From Rhodovulum kholense (GTDB lineage: Bacteria; Pseudomonadota; Alphaproteobacteria; Rhodobacterales; Rhodobacteraceae): DNA of 64,000 bases. Within the stretch, counting starts at the first letter, position 1, and every line of letters starts with the position of its first letter. The stretch is from contig NZ_QAYC01000001.1 of assembly GCF_003053725.1 (NCBI RefSeq), forward strand, positions 248,001-312,000. The letters are read 5' to 3'. Made by a program: the position numbers and the translations under genes. Of this stretch, positions 49,163 to 57,829 are shown piece after piece. The notes below the pieces were generated by a model. The model saw only the letters and a program-made list of their open reading frames with translations, did no database searches and was not told the DNA's origin.

Positions 49163-49651
49163 TCAGGCACGGGCCCCGATCTCGCAGTCGATTTCGTGTG
49201 GGGTCCCGGCCGACTGGTCGGCGGCCTGCTCGATATAGCGGATGTTGACCGCCTCGAAGATCGGATCGATCCGTTCCCGCAGCGCCGCGGGGCCCCCGTC
49301 GGCGCCGAGGATCTCGTAAAGGCTGATCGCCGCATTGGTCAGGGGGATCGTCAGATAGTCCAGGTCCCTGTGCATGTCGTCGCAGGACGTCCACAGCACG
49401 GTCCTCGCCTCGGGGAAGGGCTTGCCGATCAGACGCGCCGGCGCGAGATGCGACGCGGCGGCGTCGTCCCCTTTCCGGATCGAAAGCGGACCCAGGGCGG
49501 GGCGGCCGCGGACATTTCCCGTTCCGGCGCCGGTGCGCAGGTCGCGGTCCGGCGCGCAATGAATGTCAAAGACGTCGATGCCGCGCTCATGCCCGGGGCG
49601 GACCGATTCTCCCTCGATGTCGGGCAGCTTCATGCAGGCGGTCAGGGTCAT
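49163..49651 (-). CDS. hcp: Hcp-family type VI secretion tube protein
   Basis: A 162-residue protein with the Hcp signature: MKLPDIEGESVRPGHERGIDVF at the start (the family MKxxxIxGES...GHxxxIxV opening), a Gly-rich strand GAGTGNVRGRPALGPLSIRKGDDAA, and a C-terminal IPLTNAAISLYEI-type strand. Hcp hexamers stack into the injected tube of the type VI secretion system. ATG 49651 has GGGAGGACC upstream; an in-frame ATG further up lacks a site. It precedes tagF in the same direction, forming an isolated two-gene T6SS island. Confidence 0.8.
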   Translation of the reverse strand: MTLTACMKLPDIEGESVRPGHERGIDVFDIHCAPDRDLRTGAGTGNVRGRPALGPLSIRKGDDAAASHLAPARLIGKPFPEARTVLWTSCDDMHRDLDYLTIPLTNAAISLYEILGADGGPAALRERIDPIFEAVNIRYIEQAADQSAGTPHEIDCEIGARA

Positions 49652-50021
49652 GGCGGTCCTCCCGGGAAATCGGCGATATGGGAACGAAGGCTGAAGGATC
49701 GGGCCGCCCCCGACAGATCGCACCGCAGGGTGTGGCGGCGCTCAGGCCGCGCGGTCTTCGAAGGATCCGCAATCCGGTTCCGGCAGTGCCCTCGAACGGC
49801 ACCGGGCACGCAAAAGAATCGACCAAAGCCCAAGTCCGTAAAATCGGTTTCAATCTGGTGATATTCTCAGAATCATGCGCGCACCGCAACGGTGAGGAAA
49901 TTTTGTTGCTGGCCCTGTGCCGTGGCCTGAAAGGGCCGCGCACCGTCGAGACAAAACGATCCGGCCCGCACCGGAGGGTGCGGGCCCAAAAGGGTCGAAA
50001 GCCCTGCCCGTGGAACGCCCG
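49652..50021. other. Intergenic region upstream of hcp
   Basis: About 370 bases between hcp and the chemoreceptor gene stop. It contains the chemoreceptor terminator (49963-49986) and an AT-richer stretch (49835-49915) suitable for an hcp promoter. I tested it by eye for a -24/-12 sigma-54 promoter, common for hcp genes, and did not find a convincing one. Confidence 0.45.
49963..49986 (-). terminator. Terminator of the chemoreceptor gene
   Basis: GGCCCGCAC / GTGCGGGCC perfect 9-bp stem with a 6-base loop; on the minus strand it is followed by GGATCGTTTTGT. Confidence 0.75.
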
Positions 50022-51476
50022 TCAGGGGCCGGCAGCCGCGAAGTCCTGCCAGATGGCGTCCAGCGCGCCGCTGCTTCGCCCGCCCGGGAAGGCCAGAACC
50101 TCGGCGCCGGGCGCGTCCTGGCGCAGCCGGAAGCGCGCCACCATCGCTTCAAGTTCTTCGGTCTGATGCCGCAGGGTCGCGGCGGCGGCGGTGCTCGCCT
50201 CGACCATCGCGGCATCCTGCTGGGTGACCCGATCGAGCTGGCTCACGCCGATATTGATCTCGCCAAGGCCCACGGACTGTTCCTGTGCGCCGGTGGCGAT
50301 CCCGGCCACCAGCTCGGCGATCTGGCCGACGCGGGTGACGATGTCCGCCAGCGCATCGCCCGCGCGGTTGACCAGCGACACCCCGGCCTCGACCTGATCC
50401 GAGCTGGTGACGATCAGCGTCTTGATCTCTTTCGCCGCCTCGGACGACCGTTGCGCCAGCGCCCGCACCTCGGAGGCGACCACGGCAAAGCCCCGCCCGG
50501 CCTCGCCCGCCCGCGCCGCCTCGACGCCCGCGTTCAGGGCCAGAAGATTGGTCTGCAAGGCGATGTCTTCGATCACCCCGATGATCTGGCTGATGCCCTC
50601 CGACGACGCCTTGATCTGCGCCATCGCCTCGACCGCCTGTCGCACGACATCGCCATTGCGTTCGGCGTCGCTCTGGGCCTCGCGTGTCACATCGGCGACC
50701 TGCGCCGCCCCGTCGGCCGCCATCCGCACGCTTGCGGTCAACTCGTCCATCGCCGCGGCGGTCTCTTCCAGCGTGGCCGCCTGGTTTTCGGTGCGCCGTG
50801 ACAGGTCGTCCGACGACCCGCCGATCTCGTCGGAAAGCGCGTGAATTTTGGTGCCGTTCCGCGCCACCGCCCCGATCAGCCGGTTCAACTCGTCCAGGGT
50901 CGCGTTGAAATTCGTGCGAAGCGGTTCGAAATCGGCGGGAAAGCGCAGATCGAGCCGGTGGCGGAGGTCGCCCTCGGCCAGCCCATGCAACCCCTTGGCC
51001 AGACATGTCACCACCACATGCTGTTCGGCCCAGTGGTCGTAGCGTTCGATTTCCGACAGACGCTCGCGGTCTTCGACACTGGCGCGTTCCTCCAGCATGC
51101 GGCGCAGATCGACAAGCGCGCCCCTCAGGCGGGCAATTTCGGGGGGCGCAAGCGGCAGGCGGGGCAGGTCGGCCAGACGGCCCTCGGCCAGAGCCGTCGC
51201 CGCCCGGGTCATCCGGGCCAGGGGCCAGAGCCCGAAAAGCGCGGTGGCCAGCGCGATGGCGGCGGCCCCGGCCCCGGTCCAGAGAAACGCCGCGCCAAGA
51301 TCGCGGGTCAGCGCCCGGGCGGCGGTCTCGCTTGTGGGCGCCCCGGCCGCGAGCCGGGCGAGCCGGTCGTAGAAGTGAAGCTCGGCGCCGATGAGGGCGG
51401 CCAGCGCGGCGGCCAGCAGAAGCACAGACCACGGGACGGGCCTGCCGACAGGCGGTTTCCGGGCAGAGACGGGCAT
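50022..51476 (-). CDS. Methyl-accepting chemotaxis protein with minimal periplasmic part
   Basis: A 484-residue chemoreceptor. Two hydrophobic helices (about residues 16-34 and 60-86) enclose only about 25 residues, so there is no periplasmic ligand domain. A HAMP-like linker (about 86-215, [15 protein letters not shown]) follows, then the signalling domain with the conserved tip [20 protein letters not shown] near residue 305. The C-terminal tail lacks an obvious NWETF-like CheR pentapeptide. Sensing is therefore likely cytoplasmic or through a partner; the divergent CZB protein at 51727 is a candidate. A terminator follows. Confidence 0.93.
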   Translation of the reverse strand: MPVSARKPPVGRPVPWSVLLLAAALAALIGAELHFYDRLARLAAGAPTSETAARALTRDLGAAFLWTGAGAAAIALATALFGLWPLARMTRAATALAEGRLADLPRLPLAPPEIARLRGALVDLRRMLEERASVEDRERLSEIERYDHWAEQHVVVTCLAKGLHGLAEGDLRHRLDLRFPADFEPLRTNFNATLDELNRLIGAVARNGTKIHALSDEIGGSSDDLSRRTENQAATLEETAAAMDELTASVRMAADGAAQVADVTREAQSDAERNGDVVRQAVEAMAQIKASSEGISQIIGVIEDIALQTNLLALNAGVEAARAGEAGRGFAVVASEVRALAQRSSEAAKEIKTLIVTSSDQVEAGVSLVNRAGDALADIVTRVGQIAELVAGIATGAQEQSVGLGEINIGVSQLDRVTQQDAAMVEASTAAAATLRHQTEELEAMVARFRLRQDAPGAEVLAFPGGRSSGALDAIWQDFAAAGP

Positions 51477-51726
51477 GCTGGATCCTCGTTACGCGGGCAC
51501 TGGGGGACGGGTCGGTCTGAAGGGGCAGTCTGAAGGCGCAGGGAAACGGGTCGGGATCTTGCGGGGCGTGACAGGGCGCCGGAGCGGTCCGGCCCGCATG
51601 TTTTCGCCCGGAAAGATTGCCGGGACCTTTACGCAACCGCATCCGGCGACGTCGCGGTGACATTAGGACCGGGTTAACGCTGCCGATGCAGAGTGCCCGC
51701 GCACAGCCTTCACTCCGGAGCGCCCG

Positions 51727-52119
51727 ATGAGCCAACAGTCCGACATGATCGCCGAAGTCGCGGCGGCCCAGATCAAGCACCTCAAATGGCGCTCGCACCT
51801 GGCGGCGGCCATTGCCCAGGGCCGGTCCGAATTCACACCCGAAAAGGCCGGTTGCGACAAGAGCTGCGATTTCGGCCGCTGGTTCCATGGCGCCGCAATC
51901 CCGCCGGATCTGAAGGCGGGCAAGGGCTGGCAGGCGATCGACGCCGCCCATGCCGCCTTTCACGCCACCGCCGCGCAGGTGCTGGGCCTGGCGCTGGCGG
52001 GCCGCGCGGACGAGGCGCGGACGATGATGGGCGGCGCTTTCGCAGAGCGGGCCGACCGGGTGCTGAAGGCGCTGAGCCTGTGGAAACTGGACCTCGCGAC
52101 CGGACGCGCCCAGCCCTAG
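51727..52119 (+). CDS. Free-standing CZB (chemoreceptor zinc-binding) domain protein
   Basis: A 130-residue protein consisting essentially of one CZB domain. The zinc ligand pattern is visible: IKHLKWRSHL (first His), SCDFGRWFHG (Cys, the CxFGxW motif) and HAAFHATAAQV (later His pair). CZB domains usually sit at the C terminus of soluble chemoreceptors or on diguanylate cyclases and report zinc or hypochlorous acid. Here the domain is separate and divergent from a chemoreceptor lacking its own sensor. ATG 51727 has GGAGCGCCCG upstream. Confidence 0.88.
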   Translation: MSQQSDMIAEVAAAQIKHLKWRSHLAAAIAQGRSEFTPEKAGCDKSCDFGRWFHGAAIPPDLKAGKGWQAIDAAHAAFHATAAQVLGLALAGRADEARTMMGGAFAERADRVLKALSLWKLDLATGRAQP

Positions 52120-52180
52120 CGAACGCCGTCGGTCCGCGGCGCGTGCGGGCCCGGGCCCGGCTTGCGCCTTTCCCCTCGTT

Positions 52181-52208
52181 GCCGGTGCGGCGACCGCGCG
52201 GCACCGGC
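52181..52208 (+). terminator. Hairpin after the CZB gene
   Basis: GCCGGTGC (52181-52188) pairs with GCACCGGC (52201-52208), 62 bases after the CZB stop and about 100 bases before cobT. No T-run follows. No conserved cobalamin-riboswitch core is seen. Confidence 0.4.
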
Positions 52209-52304
52209 TGCGGCGCCTTGGCCGGTTGCTTGTGCCGTTGCCGATTGCAGCGCCCGTCGCCCCGTCCTAAGACACGCCGCGACAGCAACGAGAGGCCCCA
52301 CCGG

Positions 52305-53312
52305 ATGACCACCGACACCGATTTCGCCGCCGCGCTCCAGCACAAGATCGACTTCAAGACCAAACCCCTGGGATCGCTCGGCCGGATCGAGGATCTGGCG
52401 ACGGTCATGGCCACCGTGCAGGGCACGCTGAGCCCGCGGATGGACGGCTGCGAGCTGACGATCTTCGCGGCCGATCACGGCATCGCCGCCGAGGGCGTGT
52501 CGAAATTTCCGCAGGAAGTGACGCGGCAGATGGTGCTGAACTATCTGGCGGGCGGGGCCGGGGCCAATGCCTTCGCGCGCGCTGTCGGCGCCCGGATGAA
52601 GGTCGTCGATGCCGGGATCGCGGGCGAGCCTTTCGGCCTCGAGGGCCTGATCGAGCGCCGGATCGGCGCGGGCACGAAAAGCTTCCTGCACGAGCCCGCG
52701 ATGAGCGCCGAGGACTGCGCGCGCGCGCTGGAAGAGGGCCGCAAGCTTGGTGCCGAAAGCCCCGCCGATGCGGTGGCCTATGGCGAGATGGGGATCGCCA
52801 ACACCGCCTCGGCGGCCGCGCTCGGCCACAAGCTGACCGGGGTCGGGCTCGACATCCTGGTGGGTCGCGGCACCGGGCTTGACGATGACGGGCTGACGCA
52901 CAAGCGTCAGGTGCTGGAACGTGCCGCGGCGCGGACCGGCGATCTTGGCCCGCAAGAGGCGCTGGCCCAGTATGGCGGCTTCGAGATCGCAATGATGGCC
53001 GGGGCGATGATCGGCGCGGCCGAGGCGAAGAAGGTCATCATCGTCGACGGGTTCATCGCGACATCGGCGGCACTTGCCGCCGCACGCATCGTGCCTGCGA
53101 CCCGGGCCGCGATGGTCTTCTCGCACCGCTCCGAGGAACAGGGCCATGGCGCGCTGCTCGACGCGCTCGGGGCCGAACCTCTGCTGCGGCTCGGGCTTCG
53201 GCTGGGCGAGGGCACCGGAGCGCTTCTCGCCTGGCCGCTGCTGAAGGCCGCGGGCGAGATGCTGAACACCATGGCCAGCTTCGACGATGCCGGCGTGACG
53301 GGGCCGCAATGA
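52305..53312 (+). CDS. cobT: Nicotinate-nucleotide-dimethylbenzimidazole phosphoribosyltransferase
   Basis: Activates dimethylbenzimidazole as alpha-ribazole phosphate for the lower ligand of cobalamin; 335 residues, normal length. Motifs include KPLGSLGRIEDLA, FAADHGIAAEGVS with QEVT following, and YGEMGIANTASAAAL; the catalytic glutamate region lies in the final third. ATG 52305 is used; the open frame upstream belongs to non-coding and antisense sequence. It overlaps cobS by 4 bases (ATGA). Confidence 0.96.
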   Translation: MTTDTDFAAALQHKIDFKTKPLGSLGRIEDLATVMATVQGTLSPRMDGCELTIFAADHGIAAEGVSKFPQEVTRQMVLNYLAGGAGANAFARAVGARMKVVDAGIAGEPFGLEGLIERRIGAGTKSFLHEPAMSAEDCARALEEGRKLGAESPADAVAYGEMGIANTASAAALGHKLTGVGLDILVGRGTGLDDDGLTHKRQVLERAAARTGDLGPQEALAQYGGFEIAMMAGAMIGAAEAKKVIIVDGFIATSAALAAARIVPATRAAMVFSHRSEEQGHGALLDALGAEPLLRLGLRLGEGTGALLAWPLLKAAGEMLNTMASFDDAGVTGPQ

Positions 53313-54097
53313 CCCCGGTCACCCGGCTGGGCGAAGAGGCGCGGCTGGTCGTGCTGGCGCTGCAATTCGTCAGCCGCCTGCCGCTGCCCGCCGATCCGGG
53401 CTACACGCCCGACCGGATGCGCCGGGCGACGCGCTATTTTCCGCTGTGCGGGGCGCTGATCGGCGCGGCTCTGGGGCTGGTCTACGCGGCCGCGGCGGCG
53501 GTCTTTCCCCCGGCGGTGGCGGCGGTTCTGACACTTGCCGCGGGCGTGCGGCTGACCGGCGCGCTGCACGAGGACGGGTTGGCCGACATGGCCGACGGGC
53601 TTGGCGGCGGGCTGACGCGCGAGCGCGCTCTGGAAATCATGCGCGACAGCCGGATCGGCAGCTATGGCGCGGTGACGCTGATGCTGGCGCTGGGGCTGAA
53701 GGCCGCGGCGCTGGCCGGGCTCGGCGCGGCGGCGGGCGGCTGGGCGGCAGCGGGCGCGCTGGTCGCGGCGCACGGGCTCAGCCGCCTCGCCTCGGTCCTG
53801 GTCATGGTGCGGCTGCCCTATGCGCGCAGCGAGGGCAAGGCCGCCTTCGCCGCGGCCGGTCCGGGCCGGGACGGCATGGCCATCGCCTGGGGCACGGGCG
53901 CGCTGATCGCGCTCGGCCTCTGGATCGGCGCGGGGATCGGCGCGGCCGTGACGGCGCTGGCGCTGGCGGCGGCAGTCACGCTCTGGGCAGAGCGGGTGCT
54001 GAACCGGCGGCTTGGCGGGCATACCGGAGACGGGCTGGGCGCGGTGCAGCAGGTCTCTGAGATCGCGATCCTGCTGGGGCTTCTGGCATGGGTGTGA
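53309..54097 (+). CDS. cobS: Adenosylcobinamide-GDP ribazoletransferase
   Basis: Integral membrane cobalamin synthase that joins adenosylcobinamide-GDP and alpha-ribazole(-phosphate); 262 residues with several hydrophobic helices. Family motifs are FVSRLPLP near residue 20, LTGALHEDGLADMADGLGGG near 78-97 and RDSRIGSYGA near 112. It overlaps cobT by 4 bases and the next gene by 10 bases, so the three are one translational unit for the nucleotide-loop steps. Confidence 0.95.
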   Translation: MTPVTRLGEEARLVVLALQFVSRLPLPADPGYTPDRMRRATRYFPLCGALIGAALGLVYAAAAAVFPPAVAAVLTLAAGVRLTGALHEDGLADMADGLGGGLTRERALEIMRDSRIGSYGAVTLMLALGLKAAALAGLGAAAGGWAAAGALVAAHGLSRLASVLVMVRLPYARSEGKAAFAAAGPGRDGMAIAWGTGALIALGLWIGAGIGAAVTALALAAAVTLWAERVLNRRLGGHTGDGLGAVQQVSEIAILLGLLAWV

Positions 54098-54600
54098 TCC
54101 TTCTGCGCCACACCCGCCCGGACGTGGCCGAGGGCACCTGCTACGGCCGCACCGACTATCCGCCCGCGGAAAGCTTCTCCGAAGAGGCGGCAGAGGTTCT
54201 TGCGGCGCTTCCTCCGGTCCACCGGGTGCTGTCCAGCCCGCTGCTGCGCTGCACCCGTCTGGCCGATCACATCGGCGCGGCGCGCGGCCTGCCGGTCGAG
54301 ATCGATCCCCGCCTGATCGAGATCGATTTCGGCGCCTGGGAGGGCACGCCCTGGGCCGAGGTGCCGCGCGACGGGCTCGATCACTGGGCCGCGCATTTCT
54401 ACGACTCGCGCCCCCATGGCGGCGAAAGCGTCGGCATGTTCTATGCCCGTGTCGTGCCCTTTCTCGACGAGATGCATGGGGCCGGCACGGTTCTGGCGGT
54501 CACCCATGCCGGACTGATGCGGGCCGCCCTTCACCATGCCGGGCGCGAGGGCGCCTGGCAGATGAAATTCCCCTATGGGAGTTTCATCGAACTGCCCTGA
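54088..54600 (+). CDS. Histidine phosphatase family protein, probable alpha-ribazole phosphatase
   Basis: A 170-residue member of the phosphoglycerate-mutase-like superfamily with the catalytic LLRHTRP motif at residues 5-11. The second arginine is in SSPLLRCTRLA, the acid in EIDFGAWEG and the second histidine in VTHAGLMRA. Its 10-base overlap with cobS suggests the CobC role, removing phosphate from alpha-ribazole-5-phosphate; this assignment is by context. A hairpin repeat follows the stop. Confidence 0.85.
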   Translation: MGVILLRHTRPDVAEGTCYGRTDYPPAESFSEEAAEVLAALPPVHRVLSSPLLRCTRLADHIGAARGLPVEIDPRLIEIDFGAWEGTPWAEVPRDGLDHWAAHFYDSRPHGGESVGMFYARVVPFLDEMHGAGTVLAVTHAGLMRAALHHAGREGAWQMKFPYGSFIELP

Positions 54601-54679
54601 AGCCAATCCGTCGCCGATCCGGCGGAGCGCGTGCCGCGCACGCTTTCACTGGGCGGCCCCTTCAGGGCCGCGATCCTTG

Positions 54680-54734
54680 GGGTATTTCTGCCAAGAAGAA
54701 GACGGCGTCCGATTTCTTCTTGGCAGAAATACCC
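54680..54734. repeat. Dispersed hairpin repeat, copy 2
   Basis: A perfect 21-bp inverted repeat (54680-54700 and 54714-54734) with a 13-base loop between the converging cobC-like and RlmL-like genes. The arms begin GGGTATTT and end GCCAAGAAGAA, and match those of the repeat at 40801-40864 except at two or three central positions. Confidence 0.85.
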
Positions 54735-54764
54735 ATGACGGAACACCGGTCCCGGGGAAAGAGG

Positions 54765-55880
54765 TCAGGGCAGGGGCGCCGTCCGGAAGAGCCGCACTTT
54801 CAGGCCGCCATGGGCGACCGGCGCGCCGGGTTGCAGGAAAGGCAGGCCCGTCGCCCGTGCAAGACCCTCGTCGCTGGTGACGAGCCCGACCCGCCAGCCT
54901 GCGAACCGCTCGCGCAGCGTCGCCCCGAGGGCGCCGTAGACCGCGAACAGGAGCTTTCGCTCGCCGATCCTTGCGCCATAGGGCGGGTTGACCATCACGA
55001 GGCCGGGCGGGCCGTCGGGCCGGACCAGATCGCTGACTGCGTGGCGGCGGAAGTCGGTCCGGTCCGCGACACCCGCGCGGGCGGCATTGGCCGTGGCCAT
55101 CCGGATCGCCCCGTCATCGCGGTCCGAGCCGAAGAAGCGGATCTGTGCCGCAGGCGCGGGGGCGGGGGCCTTCATTGCGGCCCAGGCGTCGGCGTCGAAG
55201 CTGGCGAAGTCCTCGAAGGCGAAGCTGCGGTCGCGGCCGGGCGCGAGCCCGCCCGCGATTTCAGCCGCCTCGATCGGGAAGGTGCCCGAGCCGCACATCG
55301 GGTCGAGTACCGGTTCGGTGCCGTCGAAGCCGCAGGCGCGCAGGAAGAGGGCCGCCATCGTTTCGCGCAGCGGGGCCTTGCCGACCGCCTGCTTGTGGCC
55401 GCGCCGGTGCAGCGGTTCGCCCGAGCTGTCGAGGCTGAGCGTCACTAGGTTGTCGTCGATCCGCACCTTGAGCGCGACCGCATCCTCGCCGCCGACGGGC
55501 GCGCCGAGCGTCTCGGCGATGGCGCGCTCGATCCGCTGGGCGGCGGCGCCCGCATGGTAGATCTTCGAGGCCCGGCACTGCACCTCGACCCGGACCGGCC
55601 GGTCGGGCCGGAGAACCGCGGCCCAGTCGAATTTTCGCGCCCGCTTGTCGAGCTGGGCCAGATGGAAGGCGCGGAAGGTCCCGACCCGGACCAGCACCCG
55701 CGAGGCGCCGCGCAGGACCAGATTGGCGCGCCAGACCTCGGGCCAGCCGCCCTGAACGGTGACGCCGCCGGGCACCGCAGAAGGCGCCACAAAGCCCGCT
55801 GCACGGGCCTCTTCGGCCAAGAGCGGCTCGAGCCCCGGCAGGGCGGCGAGGAAGATCTCGAACGGGGGGGCTGCGGTCAT
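54765..55880 (-). CDS. THUMP-domain class I rRNA methyltransferase (RlmL/YcbY N-terminal type)
   Basis: A 371-residue SAM-dependent methyltransferase. An N-terminal ferredoxin-like plus THUMP RNA-binding region (about 1-150) precedes the Rossmann domain with the SAM motif DPMCGSGTFPIEA near residue 190 and the catalytic VMVNPPYGAR near 290, the NPPY motif of N2-guanine/N6-adenine methylation. Family members methylate 23S rRNA G2445. It lacks the second (RlmK) half found in Escherichia coli RlmL. ATG 55880 is chosen; the frame further upstream is promoter-region sequence. Confidence 0.92.
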   Translation of the reverse strand: MTAAPPFEIFLAALPGLEPLLAEEARAAGFVAPSAVPGGVTVQGGWPEVWRANLVLRGASRVLVRVGTFRAFHLAQLDKRARKFDWAAVLRPDRPVRVEVQCRASKIYHAGAAAQRIERAIAETLGAPVGGEDAVALKVRIDDNLVTLSLDSSGEPLHRRGHKQAVGKAPLRETMAALFLRACGFDGTEPVLDPMCGSGTFPIEAAEIAGGLAPGRDRSFAFEDFASFDADAWAAMKAPAPAPAAQIRFFGSDRDDGAIRMATANAARAGVADRTDFRRHAVSDLVRPDGPPGLVMVNPPYGARIGERKLLFAVYGALGATLRERFAGWRVGLVTSDEGLARATGLPFLQPGAPVAHGGLKVRLFRTAPLP

Positions 55881-56022
55881 CCGGGCTCCGGGACGGGGTG
55901 AGGCGTGAGGGTCCCGCGATACACCGGAAGCGGCGGGCAGGGAAGGGCGCGCTTGACAGGTCCGGGGCGGCGCCGCTAGCGATGAAGGCGGAACGCGCGG
56001 TTCAGCCGATCCGGAGGGGAAC

Positions 56023-56796
56023 GTGAGGTTCTCTGCCAATCTGGGGTTTCTCTGGCGCGAGCTCGCGTTGCCCGATGCGATCCGCGCGGCGGCAGCGGCG
56101 GGGTTTTCTGCCGTCGAATGCCACTGGCCCTACGACATCCCGCGCGCCGCGATCCGCGCGGCCCTCGACGAGACCCGCCTGCCGATGCTGTCTCTGAACA
56201 CCCGCCCCGGCGATCCGGCGGCGGGCGAGTTCGGGCTTTGCGCCCTTCCCGGGCGCGAGCTCGAGGCGCGGGCCGCGATCGACCAGTCGATCGCCTGGGC
56301 CGCGGCGCTGGAGGTGCCGCAGATCCATGCCATGGCCGGATGCGCGCGCGGGCCCGAGGCCGAGGCGGCGCTGGCCGCGGCGCTGGCCTATGCCTGTCTC
56401 GAGGCCGCGCCCTATGGCATCGGCATCCTGATCGAGCCGATCAACCCCCATGACGTGCCGGGCTATGCGCTGGCCAGCACGGCCGAGGCCGTGGCGATGA
56501 TCGACCGGGTGGCCGCGCCGAACCTGAAGCTGATGTTCGATTGCTACCATGTGCAGCGCGCCGAGGGCGATGTCTCGGCCCGGCTGCAGGCGCTGATGCC
56601 GCTGATCGGTCATGTGCAGGTGGCCTCGGTGCCCGACCGCGGCCCGCCCGATCATGGCGAGCTGGACTATGGCCACGTCTTCGGCCTGCTCGACCGGCTG
56701 GGCCATGCGAGGCCGGTCGGCGCCGAGTACCGTCCCGGGGGGCCGACCGGCGACAGCCTTGGCTGGATGGCGACGTTCGGGGCCAAAGGCGCCTAG
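56023..56796 (+). CDS. Hydroxypyruvate isomerase / OtnI-like TIM-barrel sugar isomerase
   Basis: A 257-residue protein of the Hyi/OtnI family of divalent-metal TIM-barrel isomerases. It opens MRFSANLGFLWRELALPDAI and has the metal-ligand region IEPINPHDVPGY near residue 147 and DCYHVQRAEGD near 174. Members isomerise hydroxypyruvate/tartronate semialdehyde or 2-oxo- and 3-oxo-tetronate phosphates. Proximity to a DenD-like gene favours the tetronate role. GTG 56023 has GGAGGGGAAC upstream. It converges on the SDR gene (4-base overlap). Confidence 0.88.
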   Translation: MRFSANLGFLWRELALPDAIRAAAAAGFSAVECHWPYDIPRAAIRAALDETRLPMLSLNTRPGDPAAGEFGLCALPGRELEARAAIDQSIAWAAALEVPQIHAMAGCARGPEAEAALAAALAYACLEAAPYGIGILIEPINPHDVPGYALASTAEAVAMIDRVAAPNLKLMFDCYHVQRAEGDVSARLQALMPLIGHVQVASVPDRGPPDHGELDYGHVFGLLDRLGHARPVGAEYRPGGPTGDSLGWMATFGAKGA

Positions 56797-57551
56797 AGGC
56801 AGGCGGTCATGCCGCCGTCGACATAGATCACCTGGCCGTTGACGAAGGCCGAGGCGTCGGAGGCCAGGAAGATGCAGGCCCCGGCCAGATCCTCGATCCG
56901 GCCCCAGCGCCCGGCCGGGGTGCGCCGTTCGATCCAGGCACAGAAGTCCGGATCGGCCACCAGCGCCGCGTTCAGGGGCGTGTCGAAATAGCCCGGCGCG
57001 ATGGCGTTGCAGCACAGCCCGTGGCGCGCCCAGTCCGTGGCCATGCCCTTGGTCAGGTTGACGATGGCCCCCTTCGAGGCGGTATAGGGCGCGATCCCGG
57101 GGCGGGCCAGCGCCGCCTGCACGCTGGCGATGTTGACGATCCGCCCGCGTCCCCGCGCGATCATGTGCGGCGCAACGGCTCGGGCGACATAGAAGGCTGC
57201 GTTGACATTGGTGCGCATCAGCCGGTCGAAGGATTCGACCGGAAACTCCTCCAGCGCCGCGCGGTGCTGGATGCCTGCATTGTTGATCAGGATGTCGATG
57301 GGGCGCAGCGCCTCGTAGCCGTCGATGGCGCGCGCCGCCGCCCCGGCATCGGTCACGTCGAAGGGCAGGGTGTCGGCCTCGGCCCCTTCGGCGCGCAGCA
57401 TCGCGGCGGCCTCTTCCAGCCGCCCGGCTCCTCGCGCGTTCAGCACCACCCGGGCCCCGGCCGCCGCCAGCGCCCGGGCAAGCCCCAGCCCGATCCCCAT
57501 CGAGGCGCCGGTCACCAGCGCCGTGCGTCCGCTCAGGTCGAAAAGATCCAT
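56793..57551 (-). CDS. Short-chain dehydrogenase/reductase, gluconate 5-dehydrogenase-like
   Basis: A 252-residue classical SDR. The cofactor motif TGASMGIGLG, NNAG, the catalytic serine region NIASVQ and the active-site YTASK are all present, and the sequence ends with the usual IYVDGGMTA. The opening LFDLSGRTALVTGAS is typical of gluconate 5-dehydrogenase/IdnO-like enzymes acting on sugar acids. ATG 57551 has GGGAGGGAA upstream. The palindrome TGGTATACCA is 42 bases before the start, in an operator position. Confidence 0.9.
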   Translation of the reverse strand: MDLFDLSGRTALVTGASMGIGLGLARALAAAGARVVLNARGAGRLEEAAAMLRAEGAEADTLPFDVTDAGAAARAIDGYEALRPIDILINNAGIQHRAALEEFPVESFDRLMRTNVNAAFYVARAVAPHMIARGRGRIVNIASVQAALARPGIAPYTASKGAIVNLTKGMATDWARHGLCCNAIAPGYFDTPLNAALVADPDFCAWIERRTPAGRWGRIEDLAGACIFLASDASAFVNGQVIYVDGGMTACL

Positions 57552-57592
57552 GTTCCCTCCCGGTCTCGCGGGGCCAGGACAGCCCCGGATTT

Positions 57593-57602
57593 TGGTATAC
57601 CA
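57593..57602. promoter_or_regulatory. TGGTATACCA operator, copy 1
   Basis: A perfect 10-bp palindrome, 42 bases upstream of the SDR start. It matches the core of GntR-family (UxuR/ExuR and FCD-type) operators. Two identical copies lie at 61910 and 63166. Confidence 0.75.
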
Positions 57603-57829
57603 TGTCGCGGCGCCGGGGAAAGACCGGCCACGGGGCGGAGGCCGCCTGGGGCGCGCCGTCTCGCGACGCCCGCGGGGCACCGATCCGGCGGTCGCGCGGC
57701 AGCCCGGGCGGGCCAGGAGGGGAAATCGCCGGGAAAGGGCGGACAGGTCCCTAGCCGAGGCGGCGGAAAACCGGATAGAACCGGGGGCGCGCCGCGCCTG
57801 TCGCGCGGGCTCAGGCCGCAGGGAGACAC

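Noticed and set aside
52120-52304. Cobalamin riboswitch before cobT
   Set aside because: A GC hairpin is present, but I find no conserved B12-box core or the expected multi-stem layout.
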